64,000 bases of DNA from Planctomycetota bacterium (GTDB lineage: Bacteria; Planctomycetota; SZUA-567; JAFGGJ01), in contig JAFGGJ010000039.1 of the NCBI GenBank assembly GCA_016930595.1, positions 1 to 64,000 on the forward strand. Reading direction: 5' to 3'. Positions 50,989-59,869 of this stretch are shown in pieces. A program made the translations under genes and the position numbers. The number at the start of each line of letters is the position of its first letter. The stretch's first letter is position 1. Below the pieces are notes generated by a model. The model saw only the letters and a list, made by a program, of their open reading frames with translations, ran no database searches and had not been told where the DNA came from.

Positions 50989-53214
50989 GTGAGCATCATT
51001 GTGGAACGTGAAATCGCAGGAAGAAAACTCACCATCGAGACTGGTAAACTGGCCAAGCAGGCTGCGGGGGCGGTAACGGTTAGATATGCCGACAGTGTGG
51101 TGTTGGTGGCCGTGTCAACGGATGAACCCCGCTTCGAAGGCCAGGACTTTTTGCCCCTCACCGTCGATTACCGCGAAAGAGGCTACGCGGCGGGTTATAT
51201 TTTCGGAGGCAGGTTCAAGAGAAGGGAAGGCCCGCCTTCCGAAAAGGAAATCCTCACCATGCGCCTCATCGACCGGCCCGTAAGGCCCCTTTTCCCCGAC
51301 GGCTATTTCGACGAGGTCCTGGTATCGGCTCTCGTCCTCTCGGCCGACCGTGAAAACGACCCTGACATCCTCGCCATGATTGGCGCATCGGCGGCACTCT
51401 CCGTCAGCGCTCTCCCCTTCGCCGGTCCACTGGCCGCCTGCAGGATCGGCAAAGTCGACGGCGAACTCGTCGTCAATCCCACCTACAAGCAGATGGAGGA
51501 ATCGGCTCTCAACCTTACCGTGGCCAGCAAAAAGGACGGCATAATCATGGTCGAGGCCGGCGCCGCCGAGCTGAGCGAAGCCGAAATGATAGACGCCCTC
51601 GAACTCGCACGCCAAACCAACTCCGAAGTCGTGGAGATGATCGAAGACCTCGCCCGCCAGGTCTCTCCGGCCAAGGCGGACGTCCCGGCCAACCCGGTTC
51701 CCGCCCTCGCCGATACCCACATGCCGGCCTATGCCGAAGATGTCAGGCAGGCGTTGCTGACACCGGGTAAGTTCGGAAGAAAAGCGGCCCTCAAGGATGT
51801 GAAGAAAAAATTCCTCGAAGCCGAAGCCTCCGAGCTCGAGGATGAAGTGGCGGCCGGCAAGCTCTCCCTGCTCGCGGCCAACGGCGTCTTTGCCGAAATC
51901 CATTACAGAGTCATACGCGAAATGATAATGGACGGTGTTCGGGTCGATGGCCGAAAGACGACCGAAGTCAGGGAGATTTCCACGGAAGTCGGCCTGTTGC
52001 CCTATGCACATGGTTCGGCTCTTTTCACACGCGGCGAGACTCAGGCCATCGCCACTACCACGTTGGGCACGGCCGACGACGAACAGCTCGGCGAAACCCT
52101 TATCGGCGAGACGACCGACAGGTTCCTCTTGCACTACAATTTCCCCTCGTTCTGTGTCGGCGAGGTGAAGATGCCCAGGGGCCCGAGCCGCCGTGAAATC
52201 GGCCACGGCGCCCTGGCCAAACGGGCCCTTCTGGCCGTTATGCCCAGCTTTGAGGAATTCCCGTACACGATTCGAGTTGTATCCGAAGTCCTCGAATCCA
52301 ACGGCTCCAGTTCGATGGCCACCGTCTGCGGCGGCAGCCTTTCGCTGATGGATGCCGGCGTCCCCGTGAAGAGTGCAGTGGCAGGCGTCGCCATGGGCCT
52401 CGTCAAAGAAGGCGACAAAATAGCCGTCCTGACCGATATCCTCGGTGACGAAGACCACTACGGCGACATGGATTTTAAAGTGGCCGGCACCTCTTCCGGT
52501 ATCACGGCGCTCCAGATGGATATCAAAATCTCCGGCATAACAAAGGGAATTATGGAAAAAGCCTTGGCCCAGGCCGCCGAAGCTCGCACCCACATCCTCG
52601 CCAGGATGAATTCCGTCCTTGAAAGCCCCAGGCCGGAAATATCCGAAAACGCTCCGAAAATCGTGCAGATCATGATCGACACTGAGAAAATCGGCAAGGT
52701 CATCGGCCCGGGTGGCGCAACGATTAAGGGCATACAGGAAGAAACCGGTACGGAAATATCTATCGAGGACGACGGCCGTGTTTCCATCTATGGCCCCAAC
52801 AAGGAAAGCGCCGAAGCCGCCCGCCAGATCGTGGAAAGCCTGACCGAAGCGCCCAAGGTGGGCAAGATCTACACGGGCAAGGTCCGCACCATTAAGGACT
52901 TCGGTGTCTTTGTGGAAATTATCCCCGGAACCGACGGCCTTGTCCACGTCTCGGAGCTTTCCAGCGATTTCATCGAGGACATCGAGGGCGTGGTGAAAAT
53001 CGGTGACGAGTTCCCCGTCAAGCTCCTGTCCATCGATAACCAGGGTAGACTGCGTCTCAGCCGCCGGGCGGCCGAGGCCGAGATCAATGGAGAGCCCTAC
53101 GAGGAAAGACCGGCTCCTTCCGGAAAAGGCGGAGACAGACGTCCCAGAAAGGATGGCCGTTCCAGAAACGATCGCGACCGCCGTAAAGGCGGCGGCCGCG
53201 GCCGCAGTGACTGA
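50989..53214 (+). CDS. pnp: Polyribonucleotide nucleotidyltransferase (PNPase)
   Basis: A 741-residue 3'-5' phosphorolytic exoribonuclease. It has two RNase PH-like cores (FEGQDFLPLTVDYRERGYAAG in the first; LFTRGETQAIATTTLGT and VCGGSLSLMDAGVPVK in the second), an all-helical linker, a KH domain (MIDTEKIGKVIGPGGATIKGIQEETG) and an S1 domain (KIYTGKVRTIKDFGVFVEIIPGTDGLVHVSEL). A basic Arg/Gly/Asp tail ends it. GTG start after AGGAGGAACTA. Confidence 0.98.
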   Translation: MSIIVEREIAGRKLTIETGKLAKQAAGAVTVRYADSVVLVAVSTDEPRFEGQDFLPLTVDYRERGYAAGYIFGGRFKRREGPPSEKEILTMRLIDRPVRPLFPDGYFDEVLVSALVLSADRENDPDILAMIGASAALSVSALPFAGPLAACRIGKVDGELVVNPTYKQMEESALNLTVASKKDGIIMVEAGAAELSEAEMIDALELARQTNSEVVEMIEDLARQVSPAKADVPANPVPALADTHMPAYAEDVRQALLTPGKFGRKAALKDVKKKFLEAEASELEDEVAAGKLSLLAANGVFAEIHYRVIREMIMDGVRVDGRKTTEVREISTEVGLLPYAHGSALFTRGETQAIATTTLGTADDEQLGETLIGETTDRFLLHYNFPSFCVGEVKMPRGPSRREIGHGALAKRALLAVMPSFEEFPYTIRVVSEVLESNGSSSMATVCGGSLSLMDAGVPVKSAVAGVAMGLVKEGDKIAVLTDILGDEDHYGDMDFKVAGTSSGITALQMDIKISGITKGIMEKALAQAAEARTHILARMNSVLESPRPEISENAPKIVQIMIDTEKIGKVIGPGGATIKGIQEETGTEISIEDDGRVSIYGPNKESAEAARQIVESLTEAPKVGKIYTGKVRTIKDFGVFVEIIPGTDGLVHVSELSSDFIEDIEGVVKIGDEFPVKLLSIDNQGRLRLSRRAAEAEINGEPYEERPAPSGKGGDRRPRKDGRSRNDRDRRKGGGRGRSD

Positions 53215-53309
53215 AAAAGTAACGGGGCCGGATTCGTCTGGTGGATGCCGTTTCCACCGGCCGGCCCGATAGGGATGCCCTGGCAGGGCAAGTCGTAAGG
53301 AGTAGTGTT

Positions 53310-53510
53310 ATGGCAACAGGTACGGTGAAATGGTTTGACGCGAAGAAGGGCTATGGTTTCATAAGCCAGGAGAATGGCGAGGACGTCTTTGTCCACTACA
53401 CCGCCATTTCCGAAGATGGCTTCAGAAGCCTCGATGAGGGTCAATCCGTGGAATTCGACGTGGTCGAGGGGGAAAAAGGCCTCCAGGCCGAGAACGTGCG
53501 TAAACTTTAA
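53310..53510 (+). CDS. csp: Cold-shock domain protein
   Basis: A 66-residue nucleic-acid chaperone: [18 protein letters not shown] with RNP1 (KGYGFI) and RNP2 (VFVHY). The ATG at 53310 follows AAGGAG. It lies 95 bases after pnp, which is itself cold-induced in other bacteria, and ends at an intrinsic terminator. Confidence 0.96.
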   Translation: MATGTVKWFDAKKGYGFISQENGEDVFVHYTAISEDGFRSLDEGQSVEFDVVEGEKGLQAENVRKL

Positions 53511-53532
53511 ATCAATGCGATAACCTCACCGG

Positions 53533-53566
53533 ACACCGCCCTGCACAAGCAGGGCGGTGTCTTTTT
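53533..53566 (+). terminator. Intrinsic terminator after the cold-shock gene
   Basis: ACACCGCCCTGC (53533-53544), loop ACAA, GCAGGGCGGTGT (53549-53560): a perfect 12-bp stem followed by CTTTTT (53561-53566). It is the clearest rho-independent terminator in the window. Confidence 0.92.
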
Positions 53567-53660
53567 AAGCCGCGCTTCCGCCCGCCCCATGGCGCGACGG
53601 CTGTTCCCGCGGCGCATCCTCTCCTGTCGACTCGCTTGGAAAATGCCGCGGCGGCGACGC

Positions 53661-54110
53661 TTACCCGACGGTTTCTGATCGGCCCGCCAGGATATCTTCA
53701 ATTTCGGAAAGCGGAAAATGCATCCCCTCGTTCATGCCGGGACACCCGCGGGCTTCTTCATCCCAGTGACCGCGGGAACGCAGGTTCTCCGGCCAGAACG
53801 GCCATGTCCTGCACTGGCGCGGGCGGATGTCGTAAACTAGGCACTTGCCGTTTTCCAGCAGGATACAGTCGTAATTGGCTTTCTCCGTCAGGCTGTACCC
53901 GCGGTACGTCAGTTTCAGGTACTTGTCGCGGAAGTCTTCCCGGCTCAAACCCAGCCTCGCCGCAATCCCCGTGATCTCAGCGTCGTTTACCCACACGTAG
54001 CCCGGTTTCCCGGAGCAGCAGGCTCCGCACTGCTTGCACGAAAAACGCAGGCCGTCTTTGTACCACGGGGCTTTGCCGGACGGCTTTCGACTACTCCGGG
54101 AGGTGGACAC
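53661..54110 (-). CDS. YkgJ-family cysteine-cluster protein
   Basis: A 149-residue protein of the zinc/iron-chelating CxxxCxxCC type: FSCKQCGACCSG (about 24-35) plus CILLENGKCLVYDIRPRQCRTWPFWP and a late cysteine (ARGCPG). The family is widespread and of unproven function. The GTG start overlaps the end of pssA by 20 bases, so it is the last gene of the psd-pssA unit. Confidence 0.88.
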   Translation of the reverse strand: MSTSRSSRKPSGKAPWYKDGLRFSCKQCGACCSGKPGYVWVNDAEITGIAARLGLSREDFRDKYLKLTYRGYSLTEKANYDCILLENGKCLVYDIRPRQCRTWPFWPENLRSRGHWDEEARGCPGMNEGMHFPLSEIEDILAGRSETVG

Positions 54111-54942
54111 CGGTAATCTCTTCCTCCGGCTTCCGGTTTTTCAGGAGATATGCAACTCCAGCCCTGATGAGCCCGTAGCCGACGTATGCCTGGAACCCCA
54201 GAAACAGGGTGACTTCATGGTTCAGAAAGACAAGTATGATCGTGACGACAACAGCTATGAAGTAGGTGAAAGGCCTCTTGCGTGCTAGAAAGATCTTGGC
54301 AAGGTGAGCATATGGTACCCTGCTGACCATAAGCAGTCCAATGAGGAGCATCAGAAAGGGCAGCGCCTTCAGGATCGCAGTAAGGAACCACGGCCAGTGC
54401 AGGTCTATCCAGCAGCCTTCACGACTGGCGTAATCGACCAGGATTATCGTGCTTATGACCGTTCCACAGGCTGCCGGAATCGGCAGGCCCGAAAAGTGGA
54501 GAGGGGGTGGCGGTTTTTTGGTCGACATGGTGTGCGGTTGCATGTCTTCGACGTTGTACCTTGCAAGCCGGAGCGCTCCGAAACCTACGTATGACGCCAG
54601 CAGCACGGCCGAATAACGGTCGATCCCTCCCCACGCCGGGTTCCTCAGCAGTACGAGCACTATCACCGCAGGCGCCAGCCCGAAGCTCGTCAGGTCGGCA
54701 AGGCTGTCGAGCTCCGCTCCGAACCGTGAAGTGCTCTTCGTAATGCGGGCAACCGAACCGTCCAGCATGTCGAAGACCATGGCTACGAAACAGAACATGG
54801 CCGCCTGCACCAGCTTCTCCATGTCCAGTGCCCCGTGCGAAGTACACGCCGAAAAGGCCCGTTCTATCGCCGCAAACCCCGACAGCAGGTTGCCCAGCGT
54901 CAGCAGCGTGGGGATGACCGCTATCGTCCTAATCCTGGCCAC
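54091..54942 (-). CDS. pssA: CDP-diacylglycerol-serine O-phosphatidyltransferase
   Basis: A 283-residue membrane enzyme that makes phosphatidylserine. The CDP-alcohol phosphotransferase signature DGx2ARx8Gx3Dx3D is complete (DMLDGSVARITKS to ELDSLAD, about residues 63-85). Around seven membrane segments. GTG start, overlapping psd by 14 bases. With psd it forms the phosphatidylethanolamine pathway. Confidence 0.94.
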   Translation of the reverse strand: MARIRTIAVIPTLLTLGNLLSGFAAIERAFSACTSHGALDMEKLVQAAMFCFVAMVFDMLDGSVARITKSTSRFGAELDSLADLTSFGLAPAVIVLVLLRNPAWGGIDRYSAVLLASYVGFGALRLARYNVEDMQPHTMSTKKPPPPLHFSGLPIPAACGTVISTIILVDYASREGCWIDLHWPWFLTAILKALPFLMLLIGLLMVSRVPYAHLAKIFLARKRPFTYFIAVVVTIILVFLNHEVTLFLGFQAYVGYGLIRAGVAYLLKNRKPEEEITGVHLPE

Positions 54943-55579
54943 CGCATATCTCCGCTATGATTGTCTTGCCCGCCCTCACGACGTCGCCCGCCTTTACCTT
55001 GATTTCCACCTTGCCCGCAGGCAGGTAGACGTCGGTTCTGCTGCCGAACATGATCATGCCGAAACGCTGCCCCTTCGCAACGCTGTCTCCAGCTTTCACC
55101 GAACAGCGTATCCGGCGGGCTATGGCGCCGGCGATCTGTACTATCAGGACCCTGCCTATCACGGTCCTTATCCCCACGTAGTTGCGTTCGTTTTCGACGG
55201 CGGATTTCTCCTTCATGGCGTTCAGAAACTTCCCGTCGCAGTGCTCAACGTGCTCAACCGTCCCGTCTATTGGTGCGCGGTTCAGGTGGACGTCCAGGAC
55301 CGAAAGAAATACCGAAATGCGCGTCGCACCCGACCCCATGTACTTCGGTTCTTCCACTGCTTCAACGGCGGTGACCCTGCCGTCCGCAGCCGATACCACC
55401 ACCTCCCCCGGCGGGACCGGACGTTCCGGGTCGCGGAAGAAATACATCGTGAACAGCAGCGGCGGCAATGCCGCCAGCGACCACCATCCGCCTCCCAGCA
55501 GCGCGATGGATGCTGTCAGCCCGGTGCATATGACCGCCACCGCCACAATTACGTTCCTGCCGTAACCTGTAAGTCTCAT
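54929..55579 (-). CDS. psd: Phosphatidylserine decarboxylase (short form)
   Basis: A 216-residue proenzyme making phosphatidylethanolamine. One or two membrane segments at 8-45, then VSAADGRVTAVE, SVLDVHLNRAPIDG and the self-cleavage site GMIMFGSRTDVYLP, where Gly-Ser yields the pyruvoyl group. The ATG at 55579 is used; a perfect TATAAT lies 6 bases upstream, so the message may be leaderless. Confidence 0.93.
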   Translation of the reverse strand: MRLTGYGRNVIVAVAVICTGLTASIALLGGGWWSLAALPPLLFTMYFFRDPERPVPPGEVVVSAADGRVTAVEAVEEPKYMGSGATRISVFLSVLDVHLNRAPIDGTVEHVEHCDGKFLNAMKEKSAVENERNYVGIRTVIGRVLIVQIAGAIARRIRCSVKAGDSVAKGQRFGMIMFGSRTDVYLPAGKVEIKVKAGDVVRAGKTIIAEICGGQD

Positions 55580-55585
55580 TCCGCT

Positions 55586-55613
55586 ATTATAAACGGCTGG
55601 ACGCGCCCTCCAA
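55586..55613 (-). promoter_or_regulatory. psd promoter, possibly giving a leaderless transcript
   Basis: Minus strand TTGGAG (55613-55608), 16-base spacer, TATAAT (55591-55586, perfect). The -10 ends only 6 bases before the ATG at 55579, so initiation would fall at or next to the start codon, and no ribosome-binding site is visible. Confidence 0.55.
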
Positions 55614-55748
55614 GAAAATATCCGGACCTCTCTTGAGATGCCGGGCTTCACCGGATGCATCGCAATGAGCTTCCCTTTTGCCCGGGGCCGTACCCGCTAT
55701 ACTGGTGTGTCTTGACGTGTCGCGTGAACCGACAACTGGAGGATGACT

Positions 55749-56846
55749 ATGGCGGTTGAACTTATGTTCGCAAAATATGCTCCGAAGAACCTTGAGCCCA
55801 AGAACTCCATAGGCGCAAAATGGCTCCGCTTGCTCGATACCGTCGACCTCGCGTCGGTTGTGGCCGGCAAGCGGACGGCGATAAAGTTGCACCTTGGCGG
55901 CAATGTCGGCTTTACCAGTATTCACCCCTTTTTTGTCAGGAAACTCGTCGATAAAATCAAGCAGGCCGGGGCTGCTCAGGTCTTCGCCACCGATGGCGCC
56001 GGCGCCGTAAGGAGCGCGGTGGACCGTGGCTACACCCAGGAAGTCCTCGGCTGCCAGATAGTGCCCGTCTCGGGTACGGCGGACCGCTATTTCTACACGC
56101 AGCCCGTCGAACCGCCGTTCCTGTCTCTCTCCGAAGTGGAACTCGCCGGCGAAATCGTGGACGCCGAAGCCCTCATAGACCTCTCACATGTCAAAGGCCA
56201 CGGCGACTGCGGTTTCGGCGGGGCGTCCAAGAATCTTTCCATGGGCGCGGTTACGGGCAGGACCAGGGGCGCTATCCACGGCTTGGAAGGTGGACTGGTT
56301 TGGGATGAAGAAAAATGCGTCAACTGCGGCGCATGCGTGGAGAACTGCCCGAACGGCGCAATGTCCTTCGACAAGCAGGGCAAGCTCAATGTCTTCTATC
56401 ATCATTGCAAGTTCTGCCAGCACTGTGTCCTTATCTGCCCGGAAAAAGCCATCCGGATGGAAGGTGGCCGCTACAAGGACTTCCAGAAAGGCATGGCACT
56501 TGCCACCACCAAGGTTCTGGAGACTTTCCAGGATAAAAACGTCCTCTATATCAACTTCCTTGTCGACGTCACGATCTTCTGCGACTGCTGGGGAATGACT
56601 ACGCCCGCTATTGTCCCGGATATCGGCATACTGGCCGGCAGGGACATCGTGGCTGTCGAACAGGCGTCTCTGGATATGATCAGGATGGAAGATCTGATCC
56701 CAGGGAGCCTGCCGGAAGGCACTGAACTGGGCGACACGGGGCACCTGTTCGAGCGCATTCATCGCAAGGACCCGTACGTTGTTATCGATTACCTCGAGGA
56801 ATTGGGCAACGGCACCAGGGACTACGTGGTGACGGAAGTCGAGTAG
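55749..56846 (+). CDS. DUF362-domain iron-sulfur protein
   Basis: A 365-residue protein. The DUF362 part covers most of the length (TAIKLHLGGNVGFTSIHPFF; LIDLSHVKGHGDCGFGGASKNLSMG). Two [4Fe-4S] ferredoxin motifs lie at about 193-240 (CVNCGACVENCPNGAM and CKFCQHCVLICPEKAI). Likely a redox protein; substrate unknown. The ATG at 55749 follows GGAGG. A TATACT at 55698-55703 is the best -10 candidate. Confidence 0.88.
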   Translation: MAVELMFAKYAPKNLEPKNSIGAKWLRLLDTVDLASVVAGKRTAIKLHLGGNVGFTSIHPFFVRKLVDKIKQAGAAQVFATDGAGAVRSAVDRGYTQEVLGCQIVPVSGTADRYFYTQPVEPPFLSLSEVELAGEIVDAEALIDLSHVKGHGDCGFGGASKNLSMGAVTGRTRGAIHGLEGGLVWDEEKCVNCGACVENCPNGAMSFDKQGKLNVFYHHCKFCQHCVLICPEKAIRMEGGRYKDFQKGMALATTKVLETFQDKNVLYINFLVDVTIFCDCWGMTTPAIVPDIGILAGRDIVAVEQASLDMIRMEDLIPGSLPEGTELGDTGHLFERIHRKDPYVVIDYLEELGNGTRDYVVTEVE

Positions 56847-56920
56847 ACCATGAATCCAGCGGCTCGTTCGGAATGCAGACTCCTTCCAGAGAAGGGGGAG
56901 GGCCGTCTGCCGGAATAGTC

Positions 56921-57439
56921 ATGCCTTTCAAAAGATACATAGTTGAGGACATGGTCGATGCGGACCTGAAGGTGGACTTGCCGGCCGGTCCTCCGCCGGA
57001 TGCAGGCGATGAAGAACTCGCGTTGTTCAGAAAGCAGGCGAAAGAAAAAACCGTGGAGGCGCTCGCGGATCTGATGGCCAGCAGCGGCCAGATACGCAAC
57101 CCCACAAGGTTCAGGCGCGAGCTCTTGCAGAGAGAGAACGCCTCCTCCAGCGCTATAGGAAAGGGCATCGCTCTCCCTCACCTCAGGTCCATGCGGCCTC
57201 GCAGGCTGGTGATCGCCATCGCACGTTCAAAAACGGGGCTGGAATTCGATGCCCCCGACGGCGAGCCGGTCCAGTTGTTCTTTTGTATAACGGCGCCTCC
57301 GTACGACGATAACGTCTACCTCAGGTACTACAAGTGGGTGACGACTGAACTGCTGGCCGAACAGTGGCTGAAAGACGCTCTCCTGGCCGCCAGTAATTCC
57401 CACGAAATGGTGGGAATCATCCGGGGCCTGTATTATTGA
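56921..57439 (+). CDS. PTS EIIA-like (fructose/nitrogen type) domain protein
   Basis: About 172 residues. The EIIA-2 phosphorylation site is visible in SSSAIGKGIALPHLRS (active His in ALPH), followed by GLEFDAPDGEPVQLFFCITAPP, typical of PtsN/FruA EIIA. No permease or EI/HPr genes are nearby, so a regulatory role like PtsN is likelier than sugar uptake. Start uncertain: ATG 56921 is chosen; ATG 56873 would add 16 residues. Confidence 0.8.
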   Translation: MPFKRYIVEDMVDADLKVDLPAGPPPDAGDEELALFRKQAKEKTVEALADLMASSGQIRNPTRFRRELLQRENASSSAIGKGIALPHLRSMRPRRLVIAIARSKTGLEFDAPDGEPVQLFFCITAPPYDDNVYLRYYKWVTTELLAEQWLKDALLAASNSHEMVGIIRGLYY

Positions 57440-57488
57440 CAATTGTACTGCCGTCCCATACACGGTCCTTCGTCGGCGGGAGGATGAC

Positions 57489-58457
57489 TTGAAGATCCCA
57501 TCCGCACGGGAACTGGGCGCTTTCTACGGCCGATGCGCCGCCATGTTTGACGCCGGCCTCTCGTGTTCGGCGATCCTTGATACGGCTGCTTCCGGCCGCG
57601 GGGACGCGGCCGGCCTCGCCGCCGATCTCCGCAGGCGTATCGACGCCGGCGATACCCTGAGCGAAGCCATGCGCAACTCCGCACGCTTCCCTCCGCTCGA
57701 TGTCGCGGTGACGGCCGCCGGTGAAAAATCCGGCCGCACCGCCGAAATAATGCTCCTCCTCTCGCGGTTCTACGAGCGCAAAAGCCGTTTTGCGGCACGG
57801 ATAAAAAGCCGCATGGTCTTCCCGGCCCTTGTCTTCACCCTCGCCCTCTTTGTCGTGTCGGCGCCGCCCTTATTGTTGGGGACCATCGGCACGGCAGGCT
57901 ATCTCCTTAGGACGGTGGGCGTTATCGCTGCGCTCCTCCTGCTCGTTGCCGCAGCGAGAATCCTCTATGGCTTCGGAGGTCCGGTTTCTCAGAACGTTCT
58001 GGATCGCGTCCCTTTCGTCTCCGGCCTCGTGCGCGGCATGGCGCTGGAACGTTTCCTCCACTGCCTCGGCATGCTCCTCGAAGCCGGCCTCGTGGAAGAC
58101 CTGGCGCTAGAATCCGCCCTCGGAGTTGTTTCCTTTGAGCCGGTGAGAAAAGTATGCCTGAACGGCCTGGCCGCCGTGCGGGCCGGCCGTCCTCTCTCCT
58201 CCGCCTACGAAGCCGAGCCCCTCTTCGCAGGCCTGCCGCTCAATTTCTTGAAGACCGGCGAGGAATCCGGCCAACTGCCCGAAATGCTCGCCAGGGCCGC
58301 TGACTCCCTCGGCGAAAAAACTGCCGCCCGCCTCCAGGCACTCTCCTCATGGCTTCCCAGGCTCGTTTATGCCGTCGTGGCTCTCTATATTATCTACAGC
58401 ATTTTCTCCCTCGTGTCGGGTTACTACGTCCCCTCCCTGCGGGGCCTGCAGCCTTAG
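57489..58457 (+). CDS. Type II secretion system F-domain protein (lone)
   Basis: A 322-residue inner-membrane protein of the GspF/PilC family: two helical F domains (LGAFYGRCAAMFDAGLSCSAIL; ERFLHCLGMLLEAGLVEDLAL) and three membrane segments (about 115-135, 139-160, 297-317). TTG start with GGAGG. No ATPase, pilin or secretin gene is near; either the partners are elsewhere or it is an orphan. Confidence 0.85.
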   Translation: MKIPSARELGAFYGRCAAMFDAGLSCSAILDTAASGRGDAAGLAADLRRRIDAGDTLSEAMRNSARFPPLDVAVTAAGEKSGRTAEIMLLLSRFYERKSRFAARIKSRMVFPALVFTLALFVVSAPPLLLGTIGTAGYLLRTVGVIAALLLLVAAARILYGFGGPVSQNVLDRVPFVSGLVRGMALERFLHCLGMLLEAGLVEDLALESALGVVSFEPVRKVCLNGLAAVRAGRPLSSAYEAEPLFAGLPLNFLKTGEESGQLPEMLARAADSLGEKTAARLQALSSWLPRLVYAVVALYIIYSIFSLVSGYYVPSLRGLQP

Positions 58458-58545
58458 ATTGTCCCACAGACACTTGGCAGAAACCGGCCGCCTGTTACAA
58501 TGCTACAGCCGTGAAACGTTTCACAACTACGGAGAGGAGCCCCTT

Positions 58546-59826
58546 GTGGCACAGTTCATCCCTTTCAACGGTTTGACCTATTCGGATACCCAGGCTCTCC
58601 CCAGCCTTATCGCTCCCCCTTACGACGTCATCGACGACGCCGAAAAGGAGAACCTCCGGGCCCTCTCCCCGCAGAACGTCGTCCATCTCATCCTCCCCGA
58701 CGACGACGATGACAGGGACAGGTATGCTGTTGCCGCCTCCCTCTTCGCCTCCATGCTCGCCGACGGCTCCCTCCGCGAATCCCCCGTCCCGGCCTTCTAC
58801 GTGCTTGAGCAGGAGTTCGACGTCGCCGGCCGCAGACTGGTACGACGCGCCGTTTTCGGCGCCCTCAGGCTTTCTCCTTTCGGCGACGGCGTCGTGCTCC
58901 CCCATGAATTCACCTTGTCGGGCCCCAAGGAAGACAGGCTGCGCCTTATCAGCGCCGTCAAGGCGAACCTCTCCCCGGTCTTCGGCCTGGTGCCGGACGA
59001 AAACGGCGAAGTGGCTCAGTGGTCCGACCTTGCCGTCCGCTCGTCCGCCAGGATCGTCGCCGACGGCAGGGACGGTGTCAGAAATACCTTCTCCGCCGTT
59101 ACCGATCCCGTCATGACGGCCCGCCTTACCTCCCTCCTCGAAAACCAGGTCGTGCTCATCGCCGACGGCCATCACCGCTACGAGACCGCCATTAACTACA
59201 GGAACCGGGTCGGGGCCGGCGGCGACGGCGCCAGCCCTGCCGACTACGTCATGATCGCTCTCGTCTCGATGAAAGACCTCGGCCTCGTCATACTCCCCAC
59301 GCACCGCGTCGTCTACGGCACCGGTCGCTCCGCCGGGCTCCTCGACAGGCTGGCCGCTTCCTTCGAAATCCATCCGGCACAACGGCGTGGCCTGGAAGAG
59401 CTCGCTCGCGACCAGGCCCACGATGAAGTCGGTGTCATCGGCTACCTGGGGCCCGAAGGCGAAAAAGTCCTACACCTCAGGGATGCCTCCGTCGTCGACG
59501 CGTGCTACCGGGGTATGAGCGACGCCTATCGCTCTCTCGACGTCGCCGTCCTTCACGGCCCGATCCTCGAAAAAGAGCTGGGCATTGACGCCCAACGCCT
59601 CGCACGCAAGGATAACATATCCTACCTCAAGACCGTCGACGACGTCTACAAGACCATGGCCGCCGGCGATCATGAATGCGCCTTTGTCCTGCGGCCCACG
59701 TTGATGAGTGAAGTGCTCGCCGTGGCTAAGGCTGGCGACAGGATGCCTCAGAAGTCCACCTATTTCTACCCCAAGCTCCCTTCCGGCCTCGTGATCCGGA
59801 AGATCTTCCCTCCCGACGCCGGCTGA
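58546..59826 (+). CDS. DUF1015-family protein
   Basis: A 426-residue soluble protein. Family landmarks: MAQFIPFNGLTYSD and IAPPYDVI at the start, LIADGHHRYETAINYR centrally (about 204-219). Function is not established for the family; phosphatase-like or serine-kinase-related roles have been proposed. GTG start at 58546 with GGAGAGGAG. Confidence 0.9.
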   Translation: MAQFIPFNGLTYSDTQALPSLIAPPYDVIDDAEKENLRALSPQNVVHLILPDDDDDRDRYAVAASLFASMLADGSLRESPVPAFYVLEQEFDVAGRRLVRRAVFGALRLSPFGDGVVLPHEFTLSGPKEDRLRLISAVKANLSPVFGLVPDENGEVAQWSDLAVRSSARIVADGRDGVRNTFSAVTDPVMTARLTSLLENQVVLIADGHHRYETAINYRNRVGAGGDGASPADYVMIALVSMKDLGLVILPTHRVVYGTGRSAGLLDRLAASFEIHPAQRRGLEELARDQAHDEVGVIGYLGPEGEKVLHLRDASVVDACYRGMSDAYRSLDVAVLHGPILEKELGIDAQRLARKDNISYLKTVDDVYKTMAAGDHECAFVLRPTLMSEVLAVAKAGDRMPQKSTYFYPKLPSGLVIRKIFPPDAG

Positions 59827-59869
59827 AAGCGCCTCCTCCTCCCCGCTCTCTCCCGTCCCCTCCGCCCCG

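Noticed and set aside
51115-52947. A 610-codon minus-strand open frame opposite pnp
   Set aside because: pnp is unmistakable; the antisense frame reflects codon bias.
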